From Patagioenas fasciata (taxonomy: Eukaryota; Chordata; Aves; Columbiformes; Columbidae), in the NCBI RefSeq assembly GCF_037038585.1, contig NC_092525.1, positions 31,026,367-31,090,366 of the forward strand: a stretch of DNA of 64,000 bases, written 5' to 3'. Made by a program: the position numbers and the translations under genes. The stretch's first letter is position 1. Every line of letters starts with the position of its first letter. Below, piece after piece: positions 27,236 through 43,400 of the stretch. Below the pieces are notes generated by a model. That model was given only the letters and a program-made list of their open reading frames with translations, was not told where the DNA came from and did not search any database.

Positions 27236-27600
27236 GGCCGCGGCGCAGTGAGAGCGCCCGGATGGCGGCGGCGCCCCCTGCCGGCGGCGGGGGATCTCGC
27301 CGCCACCGCGGCCGGTGCCGCTCCCGCCCCGCGGCGGCCCGCCCGGCGCTGCCGCTCGGCTCGGGCAGGCGGGCTGACGAGCAGCCCGGCAGGCTCCGAA
27401 GCAGCGAGCGGTAACCGGCGACACCAGAGGCGGTGGCGAGAGCCTCGCTCCCTCGGCGCCGAACGAAATGCCCGCCCAGTACCGGCACGGCGGTGTCTCG
27501 GGTGTCGGGCGGGCTCGGCCCTACCGGACCCACAGAAATACCGTCTGGTCGTCCGCAGGGGGAGACAATCAGCTGGAGCGCCGCCGCACACACGGGTAGG
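26820..27600 (-). promoter_or_regulatory. RWDD3: CpG-island promoter of RWDD3
   Basis: A sharply GC- and CpG-rich block in AT-rich surroundings, covering exon 1 and its 5' UTR. No TATA box is evident. On the minus strand, GGCAGGGGGCGC (27282-27271) is a strong match to the CTCF core. YY1-like GATGGCGGC motifs lie at about 27261-27269 and within exon 1. The transcription start is not resolved; it probably lies just above 27235. Confidence 0.8.
27151..27235 (-). CDS. RWDD3: RWDD3 coding exon 1
   Basis: Encodes residues 1-28, beginning [20 protein letters not shown], and ends in phase 1 before the donor GTGAAG (27150-27145). It sits inside the CpG island. The -3 position of the start context is G. 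A YY1-like GATGGCGGCC on the plus strand at about 27191-27200 overlaps the codons for AAIY. Confidence 0.93.
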
Positions 27601-29379
27601 GGGAAGTTTAAATAGAATATAAATCTACATGGCTTGTGTGCAACTACTTGGGGTTCATAATCCCGTGAACAGCATCCCACTGAAGTCTCCTGCAGCTGAC
27701 GGTGGTACTGACTCCCAGCTAGCACCACTCAAAAGAAACAGTCAATATCTTCCATTATTACAAAATCACTGTTAACAGCAAGGGTTGGGTGGTTTCCTTC
27801 TTCAGAAAAGTCCATCATGCTATTTTCAGTTCCCTAAATTCTGCCGAAATGAGAAGGAACAGGAGGACTCAAGGTGCGGGGCGGCAGACGGAGCTGCCTG
27901 CGGCACCGGGGCGGGGGGGCGGCCCCGGCTGCCAGGGGCTGCGCTGGGAACTGGGCTTGGAAGGGCCTCCTTCTATTGTTAGGAACTTTCTTGCCCCTGG
28001 TCTTTCCCCCCTTCTCCTCATCCACTTTGCATATTCCATTTTACATGTTTAAATAAAAAACTCGATGTAAATGTCTTTTAAATTGACACTATCACAAGAC
28101 ATTGAGGTCCCTGTGAATAAGTTACTGCACTCTGACATTTGGAAGTCATCAAATGAGACAGTATAATGTCAGCTTGATATTTTTCACACTATGAAAATAT
28201 CAGCTTCACGTCAAAAGATCTAAATTCCATCTTAATGTAATAAATTTTCTTGTATTCACAGACTAGTGAAAATGCTAAATATTTAAATTTGAAATGAACT
28301 TCTACAGTTACAATCTGGCCTTCATATTCCATTATTATTAAATTGGAAGATCTTATTTTCATTCCTTTTTTTAATGATTTCTTCAAACATTGCAGTGTTT
28401 GATAGAATGACATTAGCCATGTTCATTTCTCTAAATGGATGCTTTCCCATCAACATGTGGCAAATGAAGTTCAAAAAAAATCTTGCTTTTTAGAGCCAGC
28501 CTATATTAAAGCAGCCTCAGCATCGTGTCATAAATCGATATGCCACTGACAATACCAACATTTTCCACTTTGCCTGACAAGGCAAACAGAATGCAACCTT
28601 TCATACCTAGGTAAGATTAATCTTCCCAGTGTTATCTGAAAAAGTAGTATCCTTTGCTTTCCATCGACTGTAATTATGGCCCAAATCAATTAGGTGTTGC
28701 GTCGAAAACCACTAGTGAATATATAAAACTATACATTTAAACCTGTTTTCCTCTGACCTGAGAGGAGAATGAGAGAGGAGGAGTAGACAGACATTTGGAA
28801 AAAAAGTGACGATTTGGAAAATCCATCTACCTCTTCAACAGTCATTTCCACACCAGCTGCTGACCCAGCTACCGCAACTGTGAGCGGTCCTAAAAGCATG
28901 TGCTCGAGAAGGCACTGAAGGACCTCTCCAAACAGTCCAAAAACCACTACGGTTGCCCATTTTGGGGTCACAAGACAAACACTAACAAGGAACCCATAAC
29001 CTCTGCTGCAGCCAGAACGGGATTCCTACCAGCCACAACGCTTCTTAACTGAGTTAAATAGCACTGATTTTTCAGACACCTTAGAAAGAAGACATCATTT
29101 CTGTTACTAACATCTGCATCATGGCAATGGTAGTTTTCCCAAAAGTGGCTCATACAACAATGGTCAAGAGAAAGCAACATGAAAACCTGTAAAAATCACT
29201 CCAACTAAGCTGAAAGGCAGAAGCTTAAAGAAAATAGGAGGAGTAGCAACCCCTGTAATTGTGAAAAATTGTGATAAAACATGGAGATGTTTTGCTCAGT
29301 ATTCTCAAGTACAGGTAGTAGAAAAGTTCTTATTTTTTCTCCAAAGCACATGTTTTTTAAAGTTAGAATAAATTCATTT

Positions 29380-29471
29380 AACAAAAAAACCCAAACAAAC
29401 AAACAAAAAACAAAGAAACAAAAAGACCCACCCACACACACACACACCAAAAAAAACCCAAACCACCAAAC
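29380..29471 (+). repeat. A/C-only low-complexity tract with CA run
   Basis: About 92 nt composed almost entirely of A and C on the plus strand, including a CA dinucleotide run at 29433-29447. It encodes nothing; the open frames crossing it are spurious. Confidence 0.85.
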
Positions 29472-32400
29472 ATGCTGCAAATTAAAGTTGCTGAAATTTG
29501 CGTGGTTTGTTCTATTCAAGATTTCAATGAAGTTTTGCTCTTTGGCTTCTGAAAATGAACTAATAAATTCTCATTTTTATATACACACACATACATATAT
29601 ATAAGCCTTCTCTAATTTGAGAAAAAAAAAATCAGAGGAAAAATCTTTTCTATTACTTTTCATTTTCAGTATTTTAGGATCAAGTTTTTTGAGGATTTGT
29701 GGTCTAGCATTGCTTTTTAAAGACACTTGCATTTATCCTCCATGCATCATACTGCTCTAAGTCAACTCCCTTTTGGCAGATGGAAACTCATTTTGAAAGT
29801 CTGCTAATGATCAATTAAAGCATTAGCTATCTCTACAGACAGGAGGTTTATGGGGTCACAGCCTTCAGAAGCTAGAGGCAAGAGCAGCAGCATGTTAAAA
29901 AAATAGCTAAAACTTTCTGTAGTTACCAGAAAATTGGCACTGGAAAACAAAAATCATTACTTAGTTTCTTTTGTGGATGTTCAGTTTGGACCATGGCCTC
30001 TCTTATAAAATAGTAACCATCACATACATCTTCAACATATTATGGCAAAAATACCCCATTAAAGACTATCTATTCTTTTATATTTTTAATGCGCCCGAGT
30101 AACAATCCAAATATTTCCAATAAATTTACATTATCCTTTGAAAACTGGATTCATTCAGGCTCCAAAGATATGTAGCCATGCTGCAAATACGCAGAACTAT
30201 CTTGTGAGAAACCGCCATTGGAATCAGTGGGACTGTTTCCACCGATTCCAGTGGCAAATAAAGCATCGTTTCACACATGCTCAAGGCCACACATTTAGGT
30301 TTGGAGTCCAGACTAGTACTCTGGCCACAAGTTCTTATACAATTTGATGTAAAAGTAGTAAGACCAAATAGACACAACTGTCACATTCATAAAAGAATTT
30401 AACATTCTTTCTCTAGGAGTTTGGTAAGCCATTTTTCCTTGAAGTAGATGCACATAGGAGTGATGAATCCATCTAATAAAACTAAGAAGGATGCTTTCCA
30501 CAAAATTACATATCCAGTATGACCCTAGATTCCTACTATTACTAACATTGCCAAGAGAATCAATGCTTACTTGATTCACTGCTTATAGATCTTTGCCTGC
30601 AATTTACCTTGCACAAAGTAAGACAGCGTAATACATAGAACACATTTTCTTCCAGTGAGAATAAAAATGCATGAAGTTGCCTACCAAAAAATTGTTGAAA
30701 ACTAGCAACGCTGTTTATTTTCAAAAAAGCAGATATGTAAAGATGTATGTGTGATTCCAAAGGCATAAGCACAGCAAGCATTAAGAGTAGCATATTCTAT
30801 CCTCCAAGTAAGTTCATCTTCCACATCAAGTACCTCTGCTTGTGGAACCTTACTACATGGATTTTCCTTCAGGTGTAAGCAAAGGAAGACAAAGGATTAA
30901 GGTGTAATTTAATTTAGTGAGTGTTGAGGACAGATCTCTCCAATAAGTAAAGGAGTTGCATTTTTTAAATGGGCATTTCTACTCTCTATTAAAAAAATAC
31001 AACATCAGTAAGAGTCCAAAAATTAGGCTGTGCTCCTTAGTTTAGCAGTTCCCTTCATTTTTAGCTGCTGAGCTACAGCAGCTTTAGTATCTGTGCCTTC
31101 ATATTCTGAACTTTGGCACATTTGCTGTTATTTTCCCACACTTTGACACAAGAGTTGAACAAAATGGGAGTGCGTAAGATGACACGCTGTTTATGATAGT
31201 TTTTAGAGCGTTAAGAGATCCTTTGCCACTCTCAAGCCTTTTGGAGGAAGAACAATATTCATCATCATATTTTAGATTTCACATAATTAGTTACAGAACA
31301 CATGGAAGTCCTGATAGTAAATATTTTACGTAAATATTAGCACTGTTGTCCCATTTAACACTAAACTAGCATACCTCTTTCACATCATAGTTTAAAATGG
31401 TAATACAGAACACCTTGTTTTGGCAGTAAAAAATAGCAATAATCAACAACGGACACAAATACCTTCTTACCAGCAATACAATCTCGGTCTTCTATGACAA
31501 AGTAACACAGAAATTCTAGGGTTTAGCTGAAAAATTCTTAAAGAGATTGGAGACAGAACCATTGGCCTACTATTGAAAGGGAGGACCACAGTTGTTTCTA
31601 GGGGAGAAGGAAAAAAAAAAAAAAGGAAATAAAAAAACCCCATATATTTTTGAAAAAGGTGACAGAAGAGCTATAGCCTCAACTTTCCAAAATGTGTGCT
31701 ACCAAGAGCAAAACATCACCAGATGACTCAGCCCAGGTGGGAACTCCTAGCATCCCAAACCTGTGGATTACAGGATGCCCATATTGGGCAGACACCAGCA
31801 GGACATACTGCGGGAGAACAGAGCTGAGCCAATGCCACTCAGCACGGAGGGTGTTGTGGGCACAGCATCCTGTGTTCGGCACCCCAGCTGTAGGCTGGTC
31901 ACTGGCGGCCTGAAGCAATCTCACAGCAGGAGGCCAAAACCAGGTATTTGAGTGCAGAACGGTCTCCTGCTCCAGGCAGTGCAGATCAGTACCGTTCTGG
32001 ACCACACACATAGGGCCCGAGACCTGATTGCTGTTGGACCATAATGCCAGAGTCCTTTTCCATCAATTAGTCACTGAGATTGCAGTTTCTGAGCACTGCT
32101 GTATCCCTGAAGAACCCATCTTCAGCTGCAGACAGACCAGGAGAACTCTCACAACTTCTTTATCTGCAGGAGTCAAACAGAATAGGTCAAGCTGGGCTTC
32201 AACACAGTAAAGCAGAACACAGGTGAACTTTAGATACCTAAGCACACAACTGATCTAAAAAGTAGCCGTGCTTTAGGGGCAGTGCCCATGTTTTCCCCTT
32301 TGCACGTGCCCAAGGTTAACCTGGTTTGAGATGCTGGGCTCCCAACTTCTGTTTCAGCCTGACTGGGAACCTGATGCTGCTGCAGAATTCCCTGCAGGGC

Positions 32401-33544
32401 CTGATCAGTGTGCTTCTTGGAGCTTCATGAATTTTCCACACTTCTCTATACTTAAAAAGAAAGGATATAAGTGTATTTATTTATGCATATACACACACAT
32501 TATCTTTAATCTAGCCTAAACAATAGTTTTACAGTTAAAACATCCTTTCAGAAGATTAAAAAAAAAAAAAATCAATTTAAATCAGTGTTTTTCAAGTTTA
32601 CACTAAAATTCTAATCACTGGCATCCATCTTCAGAGAAACAGTGAACTGCCAACACATCATGCAGAAAGTAACCCAAACATGAAAGACAAAATTCCATGT
32701 TTACTTCCTTAAGTCTTACTGCTTGTAAAAATGAATTATTTTAATTTACACTCCAGGAGTATTTAAAAAAATAATAATAAATCCTTGCATTCCTCTCTTC
32801 AGAAGTTAGCCAGACTCAGGATGAATGTATTTGCTATCATATGCTTTTATTCACAGAGATGCTGGTTTGGCAAACACTTGATTTCAGTCCTTGATTTTTG
32901 GTTCTGTATTCACCTAAGTAGATGAGTAGTATATATTCAAAGATGCGATTAGTTGTAACAGACTATAATATCATATGACACATGCAAGAGCTCATCTTAG
33001 TAATTTTTAGAGCTAAAAATATGATCATCAAATACCAAAGTTAAGAAACATATATTTATTTTACTCTCCTTTTTGCTTGATGACAAAGTAGTACATTAAA
33101 TTAATAGCACAGAAAAGAACAATTTTGAATCTATGTGAGATGGAACATAACAGAAGACGATAAACACATGAAGTGGCATGTGACACTTTTCACCAGAATT
33201 AGCAGAAATTACAATTTCCATAATGCACTCAACATCACACTTCCAAAAATCAACAAAGTCCTTCTTTTGCAGCATCCGAAGCACTCAATACATTTTTCCA
33301 TATTTAGCCACGAAAAATACAGAATTCTTTGTATATGAAGTTAACAAACGTATACATCAACCAACCAACCAAACACCACCCCAAAAAGCAGTAAGTCTCA
33401 GTCTTTGCTGTTAGAACAGAGGAGAAGCTCTTTCATTATCGATACACTTCATACGAGCTCACACATTTCTCATATCTCATACATACATTGCCTACTCAGA
33501 GTTGTTTTTTTCTTTTTTTTTTTAAAAAAAACCCCTATTTTCCT

Positions 33545-33573
33545 TTATATATATATATATATACACACACATA
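33545..33573 (+). repeat. compound AT/AC microsatellite
   Basis: A run of TA repeats followed directly by CA repeats, preceded by a poly-T/poly-A stretch at 33505-33530. A typical compound microsatellite. Confidence 0.85.
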
Positions 33574-34663
33574 TAGGTGAATCAGTAAAAAGATGACAAA
33601 GGAATAAGAAAGTGGAGAGGGGTAAGAGCCTGGTTTTCTCTTAGGATTCTGGACTTCTGGGCAATATTTATTCCTACCACACAGGACAGTTGCCTCTGAT
33701 GTGGAAACTATTCATCTAAATCAGTACCTTGAAGTATGGAAGCTTCCCTGCATATTTTTTTTCTAAACTGGAAGTTACTTGACTGAAAGATTGAGGGGTT
33801 TTACCCTCAAGATAAAAAAAAAGCTTCCAGTGTCAGTTAACAATAAACAGTTTCAGAAAATGAGTGTACATCTGGTTCCCAGTTAAGGTTGTGAAGTTTC
33901 ATATAGGAAGCTTCTCCCATTTGAGAGCTAGAATGTGATACTCTCTTATTCCTTCCATTCCCAGGCGTTTCCCTTGATTAAGCGAAAACTTGAAACAAAT
34001 CTTCAAACCACACAGCATTAACATGCATCACCCTTAGAAAGCACTTAAATCAACCTTATTTCTTGGCACTTTTGATACCCTTTTAGCCAAGTTATGTATC
34101 TGTAATATGCCTCAGTGTAATCACTATATAGAAATGTGTATGACTGTGTACTCATACACCCTTGTGCGATTCCGTATTATATAAAAAAAAAGAAGCTATG
34201 GTACAGTTCATGAAGCTAAAAGGCAAAATACAGATGTCCTGCATAACAGGTTCTTTAAATACAGCTTAATAATTCTGTCCTGAATGCATCACATGAGATA
34301 CACATTAAAGACATGAAAATACTAAAAGAATATCATTTTCTTACATCAGAAAACAAACCTCTTAAATAAATAAATAGCCACTAAATATCAATTTTACCTC
34401 CTTTTAAAAAGTTTGTTTTAAAAGTAACTTACACTCGTTTCCTGCTTCTAACAGATGCTCTTCTGTTCAAAGATAAATTGCAGCTTAAGGCATGAGTGTA
34501 TTCTCCTTTTCAAATTAACAAACCTTTAAAAACACTCATACTACACTATACTTCAATAGAATAAACTTGACTAAAGTTTTTTGAGGAACCATGTATTTGA
34601 ACAGCTGAAGTGCCCATGTGAAAACAGACCCATGCAGTTTGAAACAGTCCAAATCTTTGACCC

Positions 34664-34669
34664 TTTATT
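34664..34669 (-). terminator. candidate HCCS polyadenylation signal AATAAA
   Basis: The first canonical AATAAA I noted on the minus strand after the HCCS stop, about 430 nt downstream of it. This suggests a short 3' UTR; longer isoforms cannot be excluded. Confidence 0.4.
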
Positions 34670-35096
34670 AAGCATCTAGGTATCCAAATACTGTAACTAC
34701 ATGAAACCGTTTATGAAATCTCCGGTTTTCACTATTTAAGTAATACTCAAAACTCCAGTCAGAATCAGAAACTTAATGTATTTGCTGTAGCACTGGAGCC
34801 GTGAAATGAAAAGAAGCCAAGCTTATGCAGAATTTGTGACAAAGATTTCCCAGCTCTTAAGAAAATTAAGATACATGTTTTTGCTACTATAATTTCATTA
34901 TTTCATTCAAAACACCACAAAGCATCAATGTACCTAACAACAGGTTTCCTCATCCTCCCTTCCCACCCCCAAAGAACAGTGGTGATGATGAAAATAGTGA
35001 CAGTTGCAGTGAACTTCTGTTTCAAGTCCTAGGATTCACTTATCCAGAGTCTAGGAGGAAAGTGGTTTACTTTTCAAGTACACACCACAGGAGTAG

Positions 35097-39416
<4,320 letters not shown>

Positions 39417-40032
39417 GGCTTCCACACGCTGGGCCTTTTAGTTCAAGGCTCTAAAGAAAAACAAGCAAACACCCGTGATACAAACCACAGTGGTTATTTA
39501 TTAAGGTGAATACAAGTACAGACGTTACTGCATGACAAACTACAAAATTAAATTAAAAACAGTTTAAGTAATAAATATCCAGCCTAAATAACAATCTACG
39601 GCGCCGACGCGGGCTGACAGCGAAGGAGCCGGCGCAGGCCAAGGGCTGCGGGGCTCCCCGAGCTCACACGCACCTACAGCCGCCCCTGCGCGTCCTCGCA
39701 CCCACCCACGGCGGGACGAGGCCCCGGGGGCTCTGCCCGCACCCGATGCCGCCGCAGCCCCGTCAGCCCCGCACGGGGCGGCGACACCCGCCCACCCTCG
39801 GGCGGGAAGCGCCTCGCGAAGCGCCGTTGGCCGTGATCGACCCCGCTGCCGCCTGCAAGGTCAAGCCCGCCTCCTATGCCCAGACGGCCCGGCCTGGCCC
39901 GACCCGGCGGTGTTCGCCCTTCCTCAGCACCCGCCTCCCGCCGCCGCGTCCCCAAGCGGAGCCGCCGCTGCCTCCTCACCTCAGCGTGGTCCCGCTCCCG
40001 GCCCGGCCGCAGCCCCCCGACACGCGCCCCGC

Positions 40033-40040
40033 CTCGCGAG
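40033..40040. promoter_or_regulatory. CTCGCGAG palindrome (TCTCGCGAGA-type promoter element)
   Basis: CTCGCGAG followed by A is a near match to the TCTCGCGAGA element known from TATA-less CpG-island promoters. It is 24 bp from the NRF1 motif. One outer base differs from the consensus, so confidence is moderate. Confidence 0.4.
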
Positions 40041-40064
40041 AAGGCAACGCCACCTGCCCAGTCC

Positions 40065-40074
40065 GCGCATGCGC
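40065..40074. promoter_or_regulatory. NRF1 binding motif
   Basis: GCGCATGCGC is a perfect palindromic match to the NRF1 consensus, about 85 bp upstream of the predicted exon 1 donor. NRF1 is the established regulator of many nuclear genes for respiratory-chain function, including cytochrome c itself, so a site here fits HCCS. Binding is inferred. Confidence 0.65.
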
Positions 40075-40440
40075 CCGCTGCCGGGGCCCCGCCCAGGGCC
40101 GGCAGGGGCGGGGACAAGCTGCGGAAGCCCCGACCCCTCGGGCCCGCCCCGTCTGGGCCGGGGGGCTGTGGAGCCAGTGCAAGGCGGGGCCCCGGGAGGG
40201 CCCGTCCCGCTGGCGGCTGCTCCCTGCCGGGGCGCGGTGCTGCCTGTAGGCGGCGGCGTTCAGGGGCCAAGGGGCTGCCGGCGGGATCGCCGCCTCCGCA
40301 CACGAGTATCGATCCCCGAACGGGGACCGGAGGCAGCGCGGCCGGTTTTAGTTATGGCCCGTTTAAAAAAAGTTGTTTCCAAATTTTGCAAGAGCAGCGA
40401 GTATGCCGAGGCTCACGGGCAATCGCCGCACGACTGGTCT

Positions 40441-43400
40441 GAAATCATGACGTGGTGTGTGAAACCACTCTCCCTTACAACTGCAAATAGTATTCTTTTA
40501 AGTATAATAGTATTTCAAATTATATAACTACCTGAATTTAAAAAACACTTATTTTATACATTCCTCTCAGTGGTGCTTTTAAGAACATGGTCATATGCCA
40601 TCTCTGAAAATACGATCTTTCTTCTTAGAAAGGATATTGCCACTCAGTGCGAACATGAAAAAAATACAAGTATGATGCAATATCAAATATCCACCCTTTC
40701 ACTCATTTTTGACCTCTTATAGTCTTCATTATGCGAGAGGAAATTGTTGCCTACCCTTTCTACATGCAGAAATCATTAGCACAGCACATTAGGTCTGGAG
40801 CTAGGGAAGCGGCACTACGTCAGTAACTGAGTCTCTATATGCCTTAGAAAACACTGTGATTGCCTCTATCACTGCCCCAGTTTTCAGCATATTTGGCTTT
40901 GCTGAAATCTCCACATCTGCATTCCCAACACAGCTGTGCAAGCAGCACTAAACAAGACAGGATCATTTTAGTCCTCACTTCCTGCACCTGCCAATGCAGT
41001 TTAATAATCAGAGCCTCCTGCAGACCAGCTGACATCTCTGCTTCCAAGTGCTTCCAGCCAGTGGCAGAATAACTCTGAAGCAGAACATTTTCTGCCTCTG
41101 ATGTTCTCAAATGGGGAATCGGTTCTACACTCCCTCTCAGAGCGTGTTGTGTTATTGGTGTCAGTGTACTGTCTCCCTGCTTTCCACCTTCACCACAAGC
41201 AACAACTGCACTACTTATTAGTCACTGCAGAGATAAGAGCTTTCACCCTGTACAAGATAAGCCAAGTAGCAAATATTTTTTCCTCAATGTAAAGCATTAC
41301 AAACCACCACGGTCACAATCTCAACAGAACACACAATCTACCCTTAGCTGTATTACACTGTGAACTCCAGAAAAATCAGAACAACGTAAGACAATACAAG
41401 AGTAGTCCACCATCTAAAAAAGGACAGATATCCACTGTGAAGGTTAAATTAAAAACAAACAAAAAAAAACTAATGCGAATTATCACACCAATACAAATGC
41501 AGAAAACAAAGTTTTCAGCAATAACACAGAGTAATTAAAAAAAATATATATATATATAAAAGAGCAACTTTGCACCAGAACAGAAGCGAATATACGAAAT
41601 AGTTTCTATACCCTACATCCTAGGGACAGTGTGTTTCTCACACTTTAAGCAAGACTTGTTGAATCTGTCAGGTAAAGAACGGTCAACAAAAGGCATCTCT
41701 TGTTCCCAGCCACGTTCAGCCCCCCCTTCCCACCATTCACTGTTAGAAGGTGCCCAGTGCCAACCAAAAAGCCTCCCACCCAGCCCCCATTGTCCTTCCC
41801 CAAGCAGTCAGAAATCTGACCTACATATCATAGCATCTGACCCCAAATAAGACTGCCAGGCATTCTCAGGCTGAGTCACTTCCAAACAGATCAGCTAGTT
41901 AGTAAGGAGATTTCTACCCTAACAATGTAAAATTACCACCCTAAGAATATAATTTACAAATGGAACTAAACTCTCCTTAAAGGATAAGAAAAAAGTAAAA
42001 ACCACAGGAATGCTTTGTGTTTTCTTCTAGTAATTTAACCATTGGACTACACAAAAGCAAACTCAAAGAAACATGAGCAATTCCTGTGCTTGGAAGCCAA
42101 TGGTTAAGATATAAACCAGCAGGAACTTCCTCTGAGGATGCTCAGAGAAACCCCCAAGTTTTACCACACAATTTGTGCTTCCAGGACATACAATAGCTGC
42201 ACATATAGAATTGAGGAATTGCCATATTAATGAACCTAAGTGCCCATCTCAGTATTTAGTGAAGAACTATGTAGTGCATGGCATTTACAATACGCTGACA
42301 ACAGTAGCTCTTTATCCCTATAGGCTTCAGACAACTGTCCAGCTTATGTCGCAAAGCATGTGGTATTACAATACAGTGCAATATAATTGTATTATCCAGT
42401 CTTTCCTCAATACACAACATACACAGTTTGTTACATATCTGGCCCCAGTGATGTTCTACATAGAACTTCACCCTTTAAAAGTCCAGCCACCCGAACAGCA
42501 GCGTTGCCCAGAACTCGCACTCCCTCCCCACCATTTTGTGAAGACAGAGCACAAAATGTCAACATACTATATAAGCCAGTTGTTTTCAAACTGAACCCAA
42601 AGGAAATCGTGCTTTCATTATGCATTCATTAGATGTACATAAGCTTTTACCATATTAAAAAAAAAAAAAAAAAATCACAAAATAAGAAACTGTGTTCCTT
42701 TCCTTTATTATGAAGTACCAATACTTTGCATACAACATGCAATTTATTGCTTATTGACATTATTGCATATATCAAAGGGGGAAAAAAAAAATCAGCCAAT
42801 ATAATTTTATGCAAGCTCCTAAACTGTTCAAACAAAACACAGAAATGCTTTACAATATCACTGAAATGCAAACAAATAATTCAGAGGTTTTTATAATAAA
42901 AAGTAAATTTAAACCCATAGTACTTAACCATTCACCTTATTATGACTGATTACTTTTATCACTGATCTGTAGAATTGTTATATTGCATTTCAAAGTTTTG
43001 TGCCATGGTAAGGATTGCTACTACCATCAGGCCACATTACTGCTTGAATTTAATAGTGTGATCCTGACATTTTGTGACAATATTAGTATTTACTGCAAAC
43101 CAGATTGTCAAGATTTTCCAGAAGTCAGTCTAGCCAAATCTACAGTTTTTGTCCTTGCTCTGCACATAAGTTAGACATATTTATCAAGTTTCTTTTTATA
43201 CAGAAGACTATGTAAACATTTTTGAATTACAGGCTCCATTATTTATGCCTAACTTGTAACTCCTTTGTTCCTAACAGTTTTTGTAATTTGGTTTTATATC
43301 AGGTTAACTGTGCTTGTGTTAAATTATTTTACATATATAAGTTTCTGTAGATATTGAAGAACACACCGGTATATGCATGCTAGAAGCAAATCCAGGATAT

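Larger units (their letters stand above)
27601..34663. other. intergenic between HCCS 3' end and RWDD3 promoter
   Basis: About 7 kb without recognisable exons. It contains a small GC-rich patch at 27870-27965, an A/C-only low-complexity tract at 29380-29471 with a CA run, a GC-richer unassigned stretch at 31690-32050, an AT/AC microsatellite at 33545-33573 and scattered poly-A runs. No RNA gene was recognised. Confidence 0.65.
39598..40440 (-). promoter_or_regulatory. HCCS: CpG-island promoter and non-coding first exon of HCCS
   Basis: A dense CpG and GC block just upstream of the first coding exon, which itself begins at a splice acceptor, so a non-coding exon 1 must lie here. A good donor (GAG followed by GTGAGG, boundary at 39980) is the likely end of that exon. 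The island carries a perfect NRF1 palindrome GCGCATGCGC at 40065-40074 and a CTCGCGAG palindrome at 40033-40040. I see no TATA box. The long open frames across the island on both strands are by-products of its high GC. Confidence 0.82.

Noticed and set aside
26957-27728. Open frames of about 155-206 residues around the RWDD3 island
   Set aside because: Only one frame holds the real first 28 residues of RWDD3. The others are GC-driven shadows.
39674-40527. Long open frames on both strands across the HCCS CpG island, up to about 209 residues
   Set aside because: They overlap each other on opposite strands, consist of Ala/Arg/Pro/Gly-rich low-complexity residues, and arise from stop-poor GC-rich DNA. 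No family motif was recognised.
42175-42594. Plus-strand open frame of 139 residues between HCCS and TLCD4
   Set aside because: No family motif was recognised and the region is AT-rich with no gene context.
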